The notes under the pieces were generated by a model. That model searched no databases, was not told the DNA's origin, and was given only the letters and a program-made list of their open reading frames with translations. DNA of 64,000 nucleotides from Silvimonas amylolytica (GTDB taxonomy: Bacteria; Pseudomonadota; Gammaproteobacteria; Burkholderiales; Chitinibacteraceae). The position numbers were made by a program, and so were the translations under genes. Position 1 is the stretch's first letter. Each line of letters starts with the position of its first letter. The DNA lies in the NCBI RefSeq assembly GCF_014645555.1, contig NZ_BMLY01000006.1, forward strand, positions 239,925 to 303,924, given 5' to 3'. Below, one piece after another: positions 1 to 8,273 of the stretch.

Positions 1-83
1 TGCAGGAAATACTGGTTGATGGCGGTCAGTTCATTGGTGAGCACAGTGTTCAGCGCTTTCACCACATCAGGATTACCCTGCAT
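1..83 (-). CDS. bfr: Bacterioferritin, N-terminal fragment (cut by window edge)
   Basis: Reading leftward from the ATG at 83, the first 27 residues match the start of bacterioferritin, including the VLTNELTAINQYF segment. In the family, Glu18 of this helix is a ferroxidase di-iron ligand, and Glu18 is present here. The protein forms a 24-subunit cytoplasmic shell that oxidises and stores iron and binds heme between subunits. A purine-rich ribosome site (AGAGGAAAG) lies just upstream of the ATG. The rest of the gene lies outside the window, so its length and heme ligand cannot be checked. It is divergent from the phosphatase gene at 221. Confidence 0.85.
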   Translation of the reverse strand, partial: MQGNPDVVKALNTVLTNELTAINQYFL

Positions 84-220
84 GATGCTTTCCTCTTGTT
101 GTCGGGCTGACCGTATATTCTAGAACAGCGCCATGGGGATCACTGCGATAATTCATCCGTTTCCTGCCGCCAGCAGATCGTGTTAGGCTGCGCGCCGACG
201 CCAAAAAGGTATAGATCACC

Positions 221-1009
221 ATGAGTCAACCCACGATTTCCCCGGATTTGATCGCCCTCGCTCACGAACTGGCGGATATTTCCGGTCAGACCATCCGCAG
301 CTACTACCGCCAGGATGTCTCCATTGTCTCCAAAGCGGATGACAGCCCGGTCACTGTGGCTGACCGCGAAGCCGAACGCGTCATGCGTGAGCGGATTCGT
401 GCCGTACGCCCCAATGACGGCATCATTGGCGAAGAGCATGGTGAAGAAAACACGGACGCCGAATGGGTCTGGGTGCTTGATCCCATTGATGGTACCAAGT
501 CGTTTACGGTAGGCCGGCCGCTGTTTGTCACGTTGATTGGTCTGTTGCACTTTGGCAAACCGGTGCTGGGTGTCATCAACCAGCCCATCGTGAATGACCG
601 CTGGATTGGTGGCGTCGGTGTACCTAGTACGCTCAATGGCAAAGTCATCGAGACGAGCAAGATCAGCGATCTGGGCGAAGCAAAAATAGGCACCACCGGG
701 CCGGAGCACCTTGAGACTTGCGCTGACGTATTCAAAGATCTGGTTAAAACATGCCGTTATCCGGTCTACGGTGGTGATGGCTATTTGTATGGTCAAGTCG
801 CGGCGGGTTGGCTTGATCTGGTGGTAGAAGAGGGCCTGAAGTTGCACGACTATGCCGCCCTGGCGCCGGTGATCATCGGTGCGGGCGGGGCAATGACAGA
901 CTGGCAGGGCGAGCCGCTGCGTCTGGGGAGTGCAGGGCGCGTGCTGGCTGCAGGCAATGCAGCGCTGCATGCACAAGTGCTCCCCGCTTTGCGCAGCTTG
1001 CCGGTATAA
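221..1009 (+). CDS. hisN: Inositol-monophosphatase-family phosphatase, HisN-like (histidinol-phosphatase)
   Basis: This 262-residue cytoplasmic enzyme belongs to the Mg2+-dependent, Li+-sensitive phosphatase superfamily. The metal-binding residues are visible: Glu71/Glu72 in GEEHGEEN and the DPIDGT motif with Asp87 and Asp90, with a distal Asp near residue 214 (KLHDYAALAPV). The run GRPLFVTLIGLL followed by GKPVLGVINQPI is typical of the HisN branch, which removes phosphate from histidinol phosphate in histidine synthesis. CysQ (PAP phosphatase) and SuhB are the alternatives. It stands alone, divergent from bfr, and is followed 40 bases later by the DUF3460 gene. Family is certain; substrate is inferred. 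Confidence 0.8.
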   Translation: MSQPTISPDLIALAHELADISGQTIRSYYRQDVSIVSKADDSPVTVADREAERVMRERIRAVRPNDGIIGEEHGEENTDAEWVWVLDPIDGTKSFTVGRPLFVTLIGLLHFGKPVLGVINQPIVNDRWIGGVGVPSTLNGKVIETSKISDLGEAKIGTTGPEHLETCADVFKDLVKTCRYPVYGGDGYLYGQVAAGWLDLVVEEGLKLHDYAALAPVIIGAGGAMTDWQGEPLRLGSAGRVLAAGNAALHAQVLPALRSLPV

Positions 1010-1049
1010 TCACTGCATCGCAAAAAAACAAACACGGTGTTTTGCATCC

Positions 1050-1247
1050 ATGGCTCAAGATATTAACTACGTTTCTGAATTCACCCAGTTCATGCGCGGC
1101 TACCTGTCCGAGCACAAGGACGTGGCTACGGGCCAGGTCGAAGGCCGTTCCCTGCTGTGGGACAAAGCCCCGATCAATCTGGATGAAAAAGCGCGCAACG
1201 ACGCTTCGCGTGTGGCGCAAAAGTCTTATCCGTATCAGGCTGACTGA
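1050..1247 (+). CDS. DUF3460 family protein
   Basis: This small 65-residue protein starts at the ATG at 1050 (MAQDINYVSEF). It matches the DUF3460 family, a short soluble protein found mainly in Betaproteobacteria with no established function. The family features visible are the N-terminal YVSEFTQFMRGYL helix and the LLWDK segment near the middle. The reading frame stays open upstream to 930, but that part overlaps the phosphatase gene in another frame and lacks family resemblance, so the inner ATG was chosen. A strong intrinsic terminator follows 24 bases after the stop. Confidence 0.8.
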   Translation: MAQDINYVSEFTQFMRGYLSEHKDVATGQVEGRSLLWDKAPINLDEKARNDASRVAQKSYPYQAD

Positions 1248-1270
1248 TCGCCAGATCACCAGTGTACGTT

Positions 1271-1306
1271 CATGAAAAAAGGCCGGTTTCCCGGCCTTTT
1301 TTCATG
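1271..1306. terminator. Bidirectional intrinsic terminator
   Basis: The GC-rich arms AAGGCCGG and CCGGCCTT close a TTTC loop and are flanked by A-tract and T-tract, so the hairpin works in either direction. It ends the hisN/DUF3460 unit and insulates purT. Confidence 0.85.
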
Positions 1307-1418
1307 TCTGTTGCAGGCGTTGAGCCGCTGGGCAAGTACGCAGCCACCCAGGCTGCGAGCGTGGTAAGATTCGGCCCTTCCAAATTCATGCCCAGTCTGA
1401 TTGATCCAGGAGTTTGTC

Positions 1419-2615
1419 ATGCGTATCGGAACACCGCTTTCTACCTCTGCCACCCGTGTCATGCTGCTTGGCTGCGGCGAACTGGGCAAAGAAGTCATCA
1501 TTGCCCTGCAACGCCTCGGGGTTGAAGTCATTGGTGTCGACCGTTACCCGGACGCACCGGGCATGCAGGTTGCGCATCGTAGCCACGTCATTAACATGGC
1601 TGACCCGAAGGCGCTGCGTGCGCTGGTCGAGCAAGAGCGCCCGCACCTGATCGTGCCGGAGATCGAAGCCATTGCGACGGAAGAGCTGCTGCGCATTGAA
1701 GCCGATGGTCTGGCCGAAGTGATCCCGACCGCGCGTGCGACCAATCTGACCATGAACCGCGAAGGCATTCGTCGCCTGGCTGCGGAAGAACTGGGCCTGC
1801 CGACCTCTCCATATCGTTTTGCATCTTCGCTCGAAGAAATGCAGGCCGCGATTGCCGAGATCGGTTATCCGTGCCTGGTCAAGCCGGTGATGTCGTCCTC
1901 TGGCAAGGGTCAATCTTTCCTGCGTTCCGAAGCAGACGTCGTGCCAGCCTGGGAATACGCCGCCAGCGGCAGCCGTGTGAATCAAGGCAAAGTCATCGTC
2001 GAAGGCTTTATTGATTTTGAGTACGAAATCACCCAACTGACCGTCCGCGCTGTGGGTCAATCCGGCGAAGTGGAAACTTTCTTCTGCGATCCGATCGGTC
2101 ACGTGCAAGTGAAGGGCGACTATGTGGAAAGCTGGCAACCGCAACGCATGAGCCCGCTGGCGCTGGAGCGTTCGCGAGACATCGCCAAAAAGATCACCAG
2201 CAACCTGGGTGGTCGTGGTTTGTTCGGCGTCGAGTTGTTTGTGAAGGGTGATGAAGTCTGGTTCTCTGAAGTGAGCCCACGCCCCCACGATACCGGCCTT
2301 GTGACACTGACCAGCCAACGCTTCTCAGAGTTTGAACTGCACGCCCGCGCCATCCTGAAGCTGCCGGTCGATGTATCCCTGCGTGAGCCGGGTGCCAGCG
2401 CCGTGGTGTATGGCGGCATGGAAGAAAAGGGCATTGCCTTTGAAGGCGTTGAAAAGGCGCTGGCCGTGCCTCGTGCGGATGTTCGCCTCTTCGGCAAGCC
2501 AGAAGCATTTGAGCGCCGCCGCATGGGTGTGGCTGTCGCCGCAGGTGACGACACTGATCAAGCCCGCGAACGTGCCAAGCTGGCCGCCAGCCTCGTCAAA
2601 CCGGTCAAAGGTTGA
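1419..2615 (+). CDS. purT: Formate-dependent phosphoribosylglycinamide formyltransferase 2
   Basis: PurT makes formyl-GAR from GAR, formate and ATP, the third step of purine synthesis, without using formyl-tetrahydrofolate. The 398-residue protein has the family length (about 390). The N-terminal nucleotide-binding fold begins [14 protein letters not shown], the central ATP-grasp includes [16 protein letters not shown], and [14 protein letters not shown] carries the metal-binding region. The ATG at 1419 was chosen over an upstream TTG at 1401 because CCAGGAG sits 6 bases before it and the N-terminus then matches the family. The stop overlaps the likely TTG start of the globin gene. purU, which generates formate, lies 1.1 kb downstream. 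Confidence 0.95.
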   Translation: MRIGTPLSTSATRVMLLGCGELGKEVIIALQRLGVEVIGVDRYPDAPGMQVAHRSHVINMADPKALRALVEQERPHLIVPEIEAIATEELLRIEADGLAEVIPTARATNLTMNREGIRRLAAEELGLPTSPYRFASSLEEMQAAIAEIGYPCLVKPVMSSSGKGQSFLRSEADVVPAWEYAASGSRVNQGKVIVEGFIDFEYEITQLTVRAVGQSGEVETFFCDPIGHVQVKGDYVESWQPQRMSPLALERSRDIAKKITSNLGGRGLFGVELFVKGDEVWFSEVSPRPHDTGLVTLTSQRFSEFELHARAILKLPVDVSLREPGASAVVYGGMEEKGIAFEGVEKALAVPRADVRLFGKPEAFERRRMGVAVAAGDDTDQARERAKLAASLVKPVKG

Positions 2616-3007
2616 GTGTGGAAGACGTCAAGCAACTCACCCCGTACGAGATGCTGGGCGGCGAAACGCCGTTGCGGCATTTGGTAGACCGTTTTTACGA
2701 CATTATGGATACCGATCCGCGTGTGGTGCCATTACGGAAAATGCACGGACCGGATCTGACCCCTATCAGACAGAAACTGTTTGAGTTTCTGTCGGGCTGG
2801 CTGGGTGGGCCGTCGCTCTTTATCGAGAAGTACGGTCATCCGATGTTGCGTGCGCGGCATATGCCGTTTGCGGTGGATGAGGATGCTCGCGATCAGTGGT
2901 TGCTGTGCATGTATACGGCGATGGATGAGTTGTCGATGGAGCAGGCATTGCGGGATCACCTGGAAGATGCGTTTTTTCGCACAGCGGATTTTATGCGCAA
3001 TCGGTAA
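2612..3007 (+). CDS. Group II truncated hemoglobin
   Basis: This 131-residue globin of the group II (trHbO-like) type binds heme in the cytoplasm; family members handle oxygen, peroxide or nitric oxide. Recognisable features are the N-terminal TPYEMLGGE, the B-helix [19 protein letters not shown] of the E helix, and [10 protein letters not shown], which holds the proximal histidine of the F helix. It starts at a TTG overlapping the purT stop; a GTG at 2618 in the same frame is an alternative. The overlap suggests translational coupling to purT. An intrinsic terminator follows. Confidence 0.88.
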   Translation: MSVEDVKQLTPYEMLGGETPLRHLVDRFYDIMDTDPRVVPLRKMHGPDLTPIRQKLFEFLSGWLGGPSLFIEKYGHPMLRARHMPFAVDEDARDQWLLCMYTAMDELSMEQALRDHLEDAFFRTADFMRNR

Positions 3008-3024
3008 TCCAGTTGTCGCTGTAC

Positions 3025-3056
3025 AAAAAAGCCCCGAAGTGATCGGGGCTTTTTTG
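3025..3056. terminator. Bidirectional intrinsic terminator
   Basis: The arms AGCCCCGA and TCGGGGCT are flanked by six As and six Ts. The hairpin sits between the convergent globin and trmL genes and can stop both. Confidence 0.85.
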
Positions 3057-3098
3057 TTTTGGCAAGGCGGCGAGCACGTGCACTGAGGTCCGAGTCAG

Positions 3099-3566
3099 TC
3101 AAACTCCACCTTCATACCCAGACTGCCGCCAGGCCTCAAATACGGTCACTGCCACGGCATTGGATAAATTCAGGCTCCGGTTCTGCGGAAACATCGGCAG
3201 GCGAATGCGGTTTTCCGGCGCGAATTTTTCCAGAATCTCAGGTGGCAAGCCGCGCGTTTCCGGGCCAAATACAAATACATCGCCAGGTTGATAGACCACC
3301 GTCTGAAACAGTGAGCTCCCCTTGGTCGTCATGGCAAACACACGGGCGTCAGCGGGCAGGGCAGCGATCAGTGCATCCCAGCCTTCATGCACCTGCATTT
3401 CGGCAAATTCATGGTAGTCCAGCCCGGCGCGGCGCATGCGGGCGTCATCAAGTTCAAAGCCCATGGGCTTGACCAGGTGCAAGGTGCAGCCGGTGTTGGC
3501 GGCAAGACGAATGACATTGCCGGTGTTCGGCGGGATTTCAGGCTGGAAGAGGACGATATGAAACAT
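3099..3566 (-). CDS. trmL: tRNA (cytidine(34)-2'-O)-methyltransferase
   Basis: TrmL is a SPOUT-class enzyme that methylates the ribose of the wobble nucleotide in certain leucine tRNAs, using S-adenosylmethionine. The 155-residue length equals the family's (about 157). Visible motifs are the N-terminal LFQPEIPPNTGNVIRL, FVFGPETRGLP in the middle, and the C-terminal RSLNLSNAVAVTVFEAWRQ that forms the knot. The ATG at 3566 gives the conserved MFHIVLFQPEIP start; the frame stays open far upstream, but only as an antisense reading of purU. It converges on the globin gene and is divergent from purU. Confidence 0.93.
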   Translation of the reverse strand: MFHIVLFQPEIPPNTGNVIRLAANTGCTLHLVKPMGFELDDARMRRAGLDYHEFAEMQVHEGWDALIAALPADARVFAMTTKGSSLFQTVVYQPGDVFVFGPETRGLPPEILEKFAPENRIRLPMFPQNRSLNLSNAVAVTVFEAWRQSGYEGGV

Positions 3567-3710
3567 GTTCTGCTTGTTTTGTAATGAGTGAAAACGCGGC
3601 ATGTGCACAGCAAATCCGGTCAGAATGCCGGCTTCGATGATTGTGCGATGCCATGGCGTGAAGGTTGCTGCTAGAATCACCGGCTGACAAAGTTTCAACC
3701 GGATTGCTGC

Positions 3711-4562
3711 ATGAATACCGCCACGCTGCTGATCAGTTGCCCAGACCGCAAAGGTCTGTCGGCTGCCATCGCCAACTTTCTGTACACCTATAACGCCAAC
3801 ATTGTTCATTCCGATCAGCACCAGGACGTGACTGACGATTTGTTCCTGATGCGGGTGGAATGGGATCTGACGGATTTTACGCTGGATATGGCGGCTTTTG
3901 CGCCTGCTTTTCAGCCCATTGCAGATCGGTTCAATATGCAATGGAAGGTCGCGTTGACCACACGCCGTCCGCGCATGGCGATTTTTGTCTCGAAGTATGA
4001 CCACTGTCTCGTGGATTTGCTGCATCGCCATCAAAGCGGTGAGCTTGGTTGCGACATTCCGCTGGTCATCTCCAATCACGAAGATTGCCGCGCAATTACC
4101 GAATTCTACGGTGTGCCGTACCATGTCATTCCGGTGACCAAAGACAACAAGGTCGAAGCCGAAGAAGCCCAGCGCAAACTGCTGGAAGACAACGGTGTTG
4201 ATCTGATCGTGCTGGCTCGCTACATGCAGGTGTTGTCGCATGACTTCACCGCACGCTACCCGCAACGCGTGATCAACATCCATCATAGTTTCTTGCCCGC
4301 CTTTGATGGCGCCAAGCCGTACCACCGCGCCTTTGCCCGTGGCGTGAAGCTGATCGGCGCCACTAGCCATTACGTGACTGAAATTCTGGATGATGGCCCG
4401 ATCATCGAGCAAGACGTGATCCGCATTTCGCATCGTGATGACGTGGAAGAGCTGGTTCGCAAAGGCCGTGATCTTGAAAAAGTTGTGCTGTCGCGCGCCG
4501 TCAAATGGCACCTGGAAAACCGTGTGCTGGTGTTTGCCAACAAAACCGTGATCTTCGCCTGA
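3711..4562 (+). CDS. purU: Formyltetrahydrofolate deformylase
   Basis: PurU hydrolyses 10-formyl-tetrahydrofolate to tetrahydrofolate and formate, balancing one-carbon pools and feeding formate to PurT. The 283-residue protein has an N-terminal ACT domain (residues about 5-85, starting LLISCPDRKGLSAAI) and a formyltransferase-like catalytic domain from about 90. The Asn in VISNHEDC, the His in NIHHSFLPAF and the Asp in ILDDGPI form the expected catalytic set. Length matches the family (about 280). It is divergent from trmL, with a 144-base shared upstream region, and is followed within 12 bases by a membrane-protein gene. Confidence 0.95.
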   Translation: MNTATLLISCPDRKGLSAAIANFLYTYNANIVHSDQHQDVTDDLFLMRVEWDLTDFTLDMAAFAPAFQPIADRFNMQWKVALTTRRPRMAIFVSKYDHCLVDLLHRHQSGELGCDIPLVISNHEDCRAITEFYGVPYHVIPVTKDNKVEAEEAQRKLLEDNGVDLIVLARYMQVLSHDFTARYPQRVINIHHSFLPAFDGAKPYHRAFARGVKLIGATSHYVTEILDDGPIIEQDVIRISHRDDVEELVRKGRDLEKVVLSRAVKWHLENRVLVFANKTVIFA

Positions 4563-4574
4563 GCCTGACGCCAA

Positions 4575-5144
4575 GTGCTTGCACGTTTTCTACGGGACGC
4601 GCTCGATATTTGCCTGATGCGCGTCAAATCGCTCGAAGAATATAGCTACGCTGCCTGGTTGCCGGCAGTGTGGCTGTGTCTCATCGGCATGGCCGATGCT
4701 GCGTCGAGCACCGACCTGGACGCCAGTGCAGGCGCACGCTTGCTGTTCTTTATGGCGTTGAACTGGCTGGAAACCGTGCTGCTGGCCGTGTGGTTAATGC
4801 TTTGGTATCGCATTACCGAACGCAAGCCGCTCGAAGGGAGTTTGTTTCCACTGATGGTGCTGTGTTCTACGCCAGAACTGGTTGCGCCAGCACTCGCGCA
4901 ATTGCCTGTTGGCCTCGGCAATCTGCTGCAATTTGTATTGATGGCCTATGGCATGGCTGTTTCCGTACGCGCACTGATGATTGCCACACGCCAGAAACTT
5001 GCCAGTGCCATCATCGCTGTTTTGTCCTTTTTGCCCGTGGCACTTTTGCTGGTGTCCGGGGCAACCGCTGTCGCTAGCCAGATGGGCTGGATTCACGACG
5101 AACCCCCAACCAGTGCACCAACCGCCGAGGAGATCGGGTTGTGA
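4575..5144 (+). CDS. Membrane protein of unknown function, coupled to gspF
   Basis: This 189-residue protein from a GTG start has about four to five hydrophobic segments (near residues 28-42, 54-77, 90-125 and 140-165) and a short acidic C-terminal tail. I recognise no catalytic motif; a Yip1-like or general inner-membrane protein is possible. It starts 12 bases after purU, and its stop overlaps the GTG start of gspF (GTGA), so it is probably translated with the secretion genes. It is not a standard Gsp component: it does not look like GspC, L, M or N. Whether it serves secretion is inferred only from this coupling. Confidence 0.6.
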   Translation: MLARFLRDALDICLMRVKSLEEYSYAAWLPAVWLCLIGMADAASSTDLDASAGARLLFFMALNWLETVLLAVWLMLWYRITERKPLEGSLFPLMVLCSTPELVAPALAQLPVGLGNLLQFVLMAYGMAVSVRALMIATRQKLASAIIAVLSFLPVALLLVSGATAVASQMGWIHDEPPTSAPTAEEIGL

Positions 5145-6343
5145 CCGCTTTTCGCTACGTAGCGACCAGTCAGGACGGCGCCAATAAACGCGGCATGATT
5201 GAAGCCGATACCCAGCGCCATGCTCGTAGCATGCTGCGCGAGCAGGGTTTATGGGTGAGTGAACTGGGCGAAATCAGTACGGCTCGCGGTAAAGCCGGTC
5301 GCCGCAAGGGCCTGGGAGGGCAACGTCTGGCGGTATGGACTCGTCAGCTCGCCACACTGCTGGATGCCAGCCTGACGGTTGAACAAGCGTTGGCCGTGCT
5401 GATCGAACAAAGCGAAGATGAGCATGAAAAACAATTAGCTGGTGCGCTGCGCAGCGAAATCCTGGCCGGCGCCTCGCTTTCCCAGGCGCTTTCACGGCAG
5501 GGCAAGGCTTTTCCGGAGCTTTATCGCACGATTGTTGCCGCGGGTGAGGAATCAGGCCGGGCGGCAACGGTCATGCAACGACTGGCCGATTACCTCGAAG
5601 CGCGCGCTGCGCTGGCGTCCAAAGTGGCGTTGGCATTTGTGTATCCGGCAGTGGTCATGGCCGTATCCATCATTGTGGTGGTCGGTCTGCTGACTTGGGT
5701 GGTGCCACAAATGGTGACGGTCTTTCAAAGTGCCAAAACTGAACTGCCATTTTTGACTCGCGCCATGCTGTGGGCTTCTGCGGCTGTGCGGGGCTGGGGA
5801 TGGCTGATTTTGCTGGTGCTGATTGGTTTGGGCGTCGGCGGCTGGCAGGCGCTCAAGCAAGAATCAGTGCGTCGGCGTTTTGATGCGTGGCGCTTGCGTG
5901 TGCCCTTGTTTGGCCGTTTTGAGCGTGCTGGAAATACGGCACGGCTGGCCTCGACGCTGGCCATTCTGGTCGGAAGCGGGGTGCCGCTACTCAAGGCACT
6001 GCAAGCTGCAGTCGGGGTGATCAACAATCTGCCGCTCAGAGAAGCCGTGGAAGAAGCCGCCCGCCAGGTGCGCGAAGGGGTGCCGTTGTCACGTGCGCTG
6101 GCCCAAAGCAGTTTGTTTCCGCCGGTGCTGATCCATTTGATCGGCAGTGGTGAGGCCACCGGGCGCCTGGAATACATGCTGGATAAAGCTGCTGCGCAGC
6201 AGAGTCTGGAGCTGGAAAACCGGGTCGCCACCTTTACCAGTTTGCTGGGGCCGATCATGGTGCTGGCCATGGGTATTGTTGTGTTGTTGATTGTGCTGGC
6301 GATTTTGCTTCCTGTTTTTGAAATGAACCAATTGGTCAAATGA
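5141..6343 (+). CDS. gspF: Type II secretion inner-membrane platform protein GspF
   Basis: GspF is the polytopic inner-membrane protein of the type II secretion platform; it contacts the GspE ATPase and GspL. The 400-residue protein has the family length and the two tandem T2SF cytoplasmic domains (about residues 65-190 and 265-385), each followed by a membrane helix, with a conserved [15 protein letters not shown] near 325-340. It begins with a GTG overlapping the preceding stop, and its own stop touches an in-frame ATG of gspG. It heads a tightly packed F-G-H-I-J-K run. The related PilC and other F-family proteins are excluded by this context. Confidence 0.92.
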   Translation: MTAFRYVATSQDGANKRGMIEADTQRHARSMLREQGLWVSELGEISTARGKAGRRKGLGGQRLAVWTRQLATLLDASLTVEQALAVLIEQSEDEHEKQLAGALRSEILAGASLSQALSRQGKAFPELYRTIVAAGEESGRAATVMQRLADYLEARAALASKVALAFVYPAVVMAVSIIVVVGLLTWVVPQMVTVFQSAKTELPFLTRAMLWASAAVRGWGWLILLVLIGLGVGGWQALKQESVRRRFDAWRLRVPLFGRFERAGNTARLASTLAILVGSGVPLLKALQAAVGVINNLPLREAVEEAARQVREGVPLSRALAQSSLFPPVLIHLIGSGEATGRLEYMLDKAAAQQSLELENRVATFTSLLGPIMVLAMGIVVLLIVLAILLPVFEMNQLVK

Positions 6344-6351
6344 GGATTTCC

Positions 6352-6804
6352 ATGTTTGCAGCAGCATCCCGGCGTGCCGCCGGCGCCGCCCAGCGCGGTT
6401 TTACCCTGATTGAAATTCTGGTGGTGATTACCATTCTGGCCATTCTGGGTGCTTTGATTGTGCCCAAAATCATGGATCGCCCCAACGATGCGCGCGTGGT
6501 GGCTGCCAAGCAGGACATCCGTTCGGTCATTCAGGCACTCAAGCTCTACAAGCTGGATAACGGCCGTTATCCAACGACTGAACAAGGTCTCAAAGCACTC
6601 GTTGAGAAACCCTCCGCAACCCCGGCGCCAACCAACTGGAAAACAGGTGGGTATCTGGAAAAACTGCCGAAAGATCCGTGGGGCAATGATTACGTTTACC
6701 TCAACCCGGGTTTGCACGGCGAAATCGACGTGATGAGCTATGGCGCTGATGGCCAGTCAGGCGGTGAAGGCTACGATGCCGACATTGGCTCCTGGCAACA
6801 ATAA
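6352..6804 (+). CDS. gspG: Major pseudopilin GspG
   Basis: GspG is the main subunit of the periplasmic pseudopilus that pushes substrates through the outer-membrane secretin. The prepilin site RG/FTLIEI is followed by a hydrophobic helix ([17 protein letters not shown]), and PRD-like features typical of GspG follow: [25 protein letters not shown] and the calcium-loop region near [12 protein letters not shown] chose the ATG at 6352 because GAGG lies 6 bases upstream; an ATG at 6340 overlapping the gspF stop is possible and would lengthen the leader by four residues. A prepilin peptidase must be encoded elsewhere. Confidence 0.93.
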   Translation: MFAAASRRAAGAAQRGFTLIEILVVITILAILGALIVPKIMDRPNDARVVAAKQDIRSVIQALKLYKLDNGRYPTTEQGLKALVEKPSATPAPTNWKTGGYLEKLPKDPWGNDYVYLNPGLHGEIDVMSYGADGQSGGEGYDADIGSWQQ

Positions 6805-6828
6805 CTGACAGCTGCTGCGGTTTCCTGA

Positions 6829-7323
6829 ATGTCTGCTCCCCGGCGTCTTACGCGCGGCTTCACGCTGATCGAAATTCTGGTCACGCTGGCGCTGATTGGC
6901 ATCATTCTTGGCCTGGCGGTGATCAAGCTGGGCCAGTCTGATGGCCAGATTGCCGAACGTGAGGCTAACCGGCTTGCCGCCGTGCTGGAGGATGCGCGCG
7001 ACGAAGCCATTGCCGGTGGCCGTACAGTCGGCTGGTCGACCGATGGGCATGGCTACCAGTTCTGGGTCCAGGACGATCAGAACAACTGGCAGGCTATTCC
7101 CAATCATGAGGTGCTCAAGCCTTATGAGCTGCCAGGTGATTTGCGCATTACGCGGCAGACCGCCAACTTGCGAGAGTTGCGTCTGGGCGAGCGCATCGTG
7201 TTTGAGGCCTCGGGCGTCAATCAGCCGTTCACCGTTGAACTGGAAGTGGGTAGCAACCAATGGTTGCTGGAAGGCGATGTCATGGGGCGGGTAAATGCGC
7301 ACAAGGTCGAGCCGAATGCTTGA
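6829..7323 (+). CDS. gspH: Minor pseudopilin GspH
   Basis: This 164-residue minor pseudopilin carries the prepilin processing site [17 protein letters not shown] near residue 10, followed by a single hydrophobic N-terminal helix and a beta-rich globular domain. Family members sit at the base of the pseudopilus with GspG. The C-terminal half contains LRELRLGERIVFEASG and a final strand region as in GspH proteins. It starts 25 bases after gspG and its end overlaps the gspI start (ATGCTTGA), so these are translationally coupled. Confidence 0.87.
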   Translation: MSAPRRLTRGFTLIEILVTLALIGIILGLAVIKLGQSDGQIAEREANRLAAVLEDARDEAIAGGRTVGWSTDGHGYQFWVQDDQNNWQAIPNHEVLKPYELPGDLRITRQTANLRELRLGERIVFEASGVNQPFTVELEVGSNQWLLEGDVMGRVNAHKVEPNA

Positions 7324-7687
7324 GCGCCAGCGCGGCTTTACGCTGATTGAAGTGATGGTTGCGCTGGCGGTTGTCGCCATCGCTCTTGTTGCGGCACTCA
7401 AGGCCACCAGTTTTGCTACTGATTCTGCAATGGATTTTCGTACCCGGATGCTTGCGGGCTGGGTGGCAGAAAACCGGCTGGCCGAGCTCACGGCGCGTCG
7501 TGACTTCCCGGAGACCGGGCAATCAAGCGGTGCGGAAGACCAGGCGGGCGAGACATTTACCTGGCGTATCAACGTTGGCCCATCCCCCAACCGTTCTTTC
7601 CGGCGGCTGGAAATCACGGTCTATGAACAGAATGATCCGCAGCATGCCGCTGCGACGCTGGTGAGCTACCTTGCGCGCGTTCAATAA
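7316..7687 (+). CDS. gspI: Minor pseudopilin GspI
   Basis: The ATG at 7316 gives a 123-residue protein with a seven-residue leader before the processing site RG/FTLIEVMVALAV, typical of GspI. It forms the tip complex with GspJ and GspK. The region AGWVAENRLAEL is characteristic of GspI proteins, in which an N-containing helix follows the membrane segment. The longer frame from 7295 would add residues lacking family character, so the inner ATG was preferred. It overlaps gspH upstream and gspJ downstream. Confidence 0.88.
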   Translation: MLERQRGFTLIEVMVALAVVAIALVAALKATSFATDSAMDFRTRMLAGWVAENRLAELTARRDFPETGQSSGAEDQAGETFTWRINVGPSPNRSFRRLEITVYEQNDPQHAAATLVSYLARVQ

Positions 7688-8273
7688 CCCGACCACCCAA
7701 CGCCAGTCCGGTTTCACGCTGATCGAAATCCTGATCGCGCTGGCCATTTTTGCGGTGATGTCGCTGATCGCCTTTCGCGGCTTGTCGACCATGGTTGATA
7801 CCAAAATCAGGCTGGATGCAGAAACCACCCACTGGCGTGATATGACGCTGGTGCTGGGCCGCTTTGATGATGATGTAACTCAGGTGTTGAGCCGCAGTTG
7901 GCGCGATAGTGGTGGTGTGACTCAGCCGCCCGTAGAGGGAAACGCCCAGCCAGATAATCCGGACTGGCCGCTTCTGCAACTGGTGCGCGCCAACCGGGAT
8001 CAGGAGCCTATTCATGTAGGCTATCGGCTTAAGGATGGCCGGCTGGAAATGATGCAGTGGGATAGCCTGGATCAAGCACCAAGAACAGTGCCGCAAATTC
8101 ATGTCATGTTTGATCACGTGGAGCGGTTTGAAGTCTCGTTCATGGATAGCGCCACAAACTGGCAAAGCAAATGGCCGGTGGCAGGCAGCGCTGATGTCTT
8201 GCCACGCGCGGTGCGCATTGTCATCCAACAAACCGGGCAGGGCCCGGTTACCCGGATTTTCGCCCTGCCATGA
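7671..8273 (+). CDS. gspJ: Minor pseudopilin GspJ
   Basis: This 200-residue minor pseudopilin has the site [19 protein letters not shown] near residue 14. The FRGL motif, a long helix with WRDMTLVLGRFDDDVTQ, and a C-terminal PRAVRIVIQ strand are typical of GspJ. The start is a TTG at 7671 that overlaps the gspI end by 17 bases, which indicates translation coupled to gspI; no ATG lies in a usable position before the prepilin site. GspJ joins GspI and GspK at the tip of the pseudopilus. Confidence 0.88.
   Translation: MRAFNNPTTQRQSGFTLIEILIALAIFAVMSLIAFRGLSTMVDTKIRLDAETTHWRDMTLVLGRFDDDVTQVLSRSWRDSGGVTQPPVEGNAQPDNPDWPLLQLVRANRDQEPIHVGYRLKDGRLEMMQWDSLDQAPRTVPQIHVMFDHVERFEVSFMDSATNWQSKWPVAGSADVLPRAVRIVIQQTGQGPVTRIFALP

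Noticed and set aside
140..976. Leftward 278-residue frame opposite the HisN-like gene
   Set aside because: It is a mirror reading of a well-supported gene with no family character; high GC at third positions creates such open frames.
3567..4574. Leftward extension of the trmL frame across purU
   Set aside because: It would add about 335 residues antisense to purU with no family match; TrmL's conserved start is at 3566.
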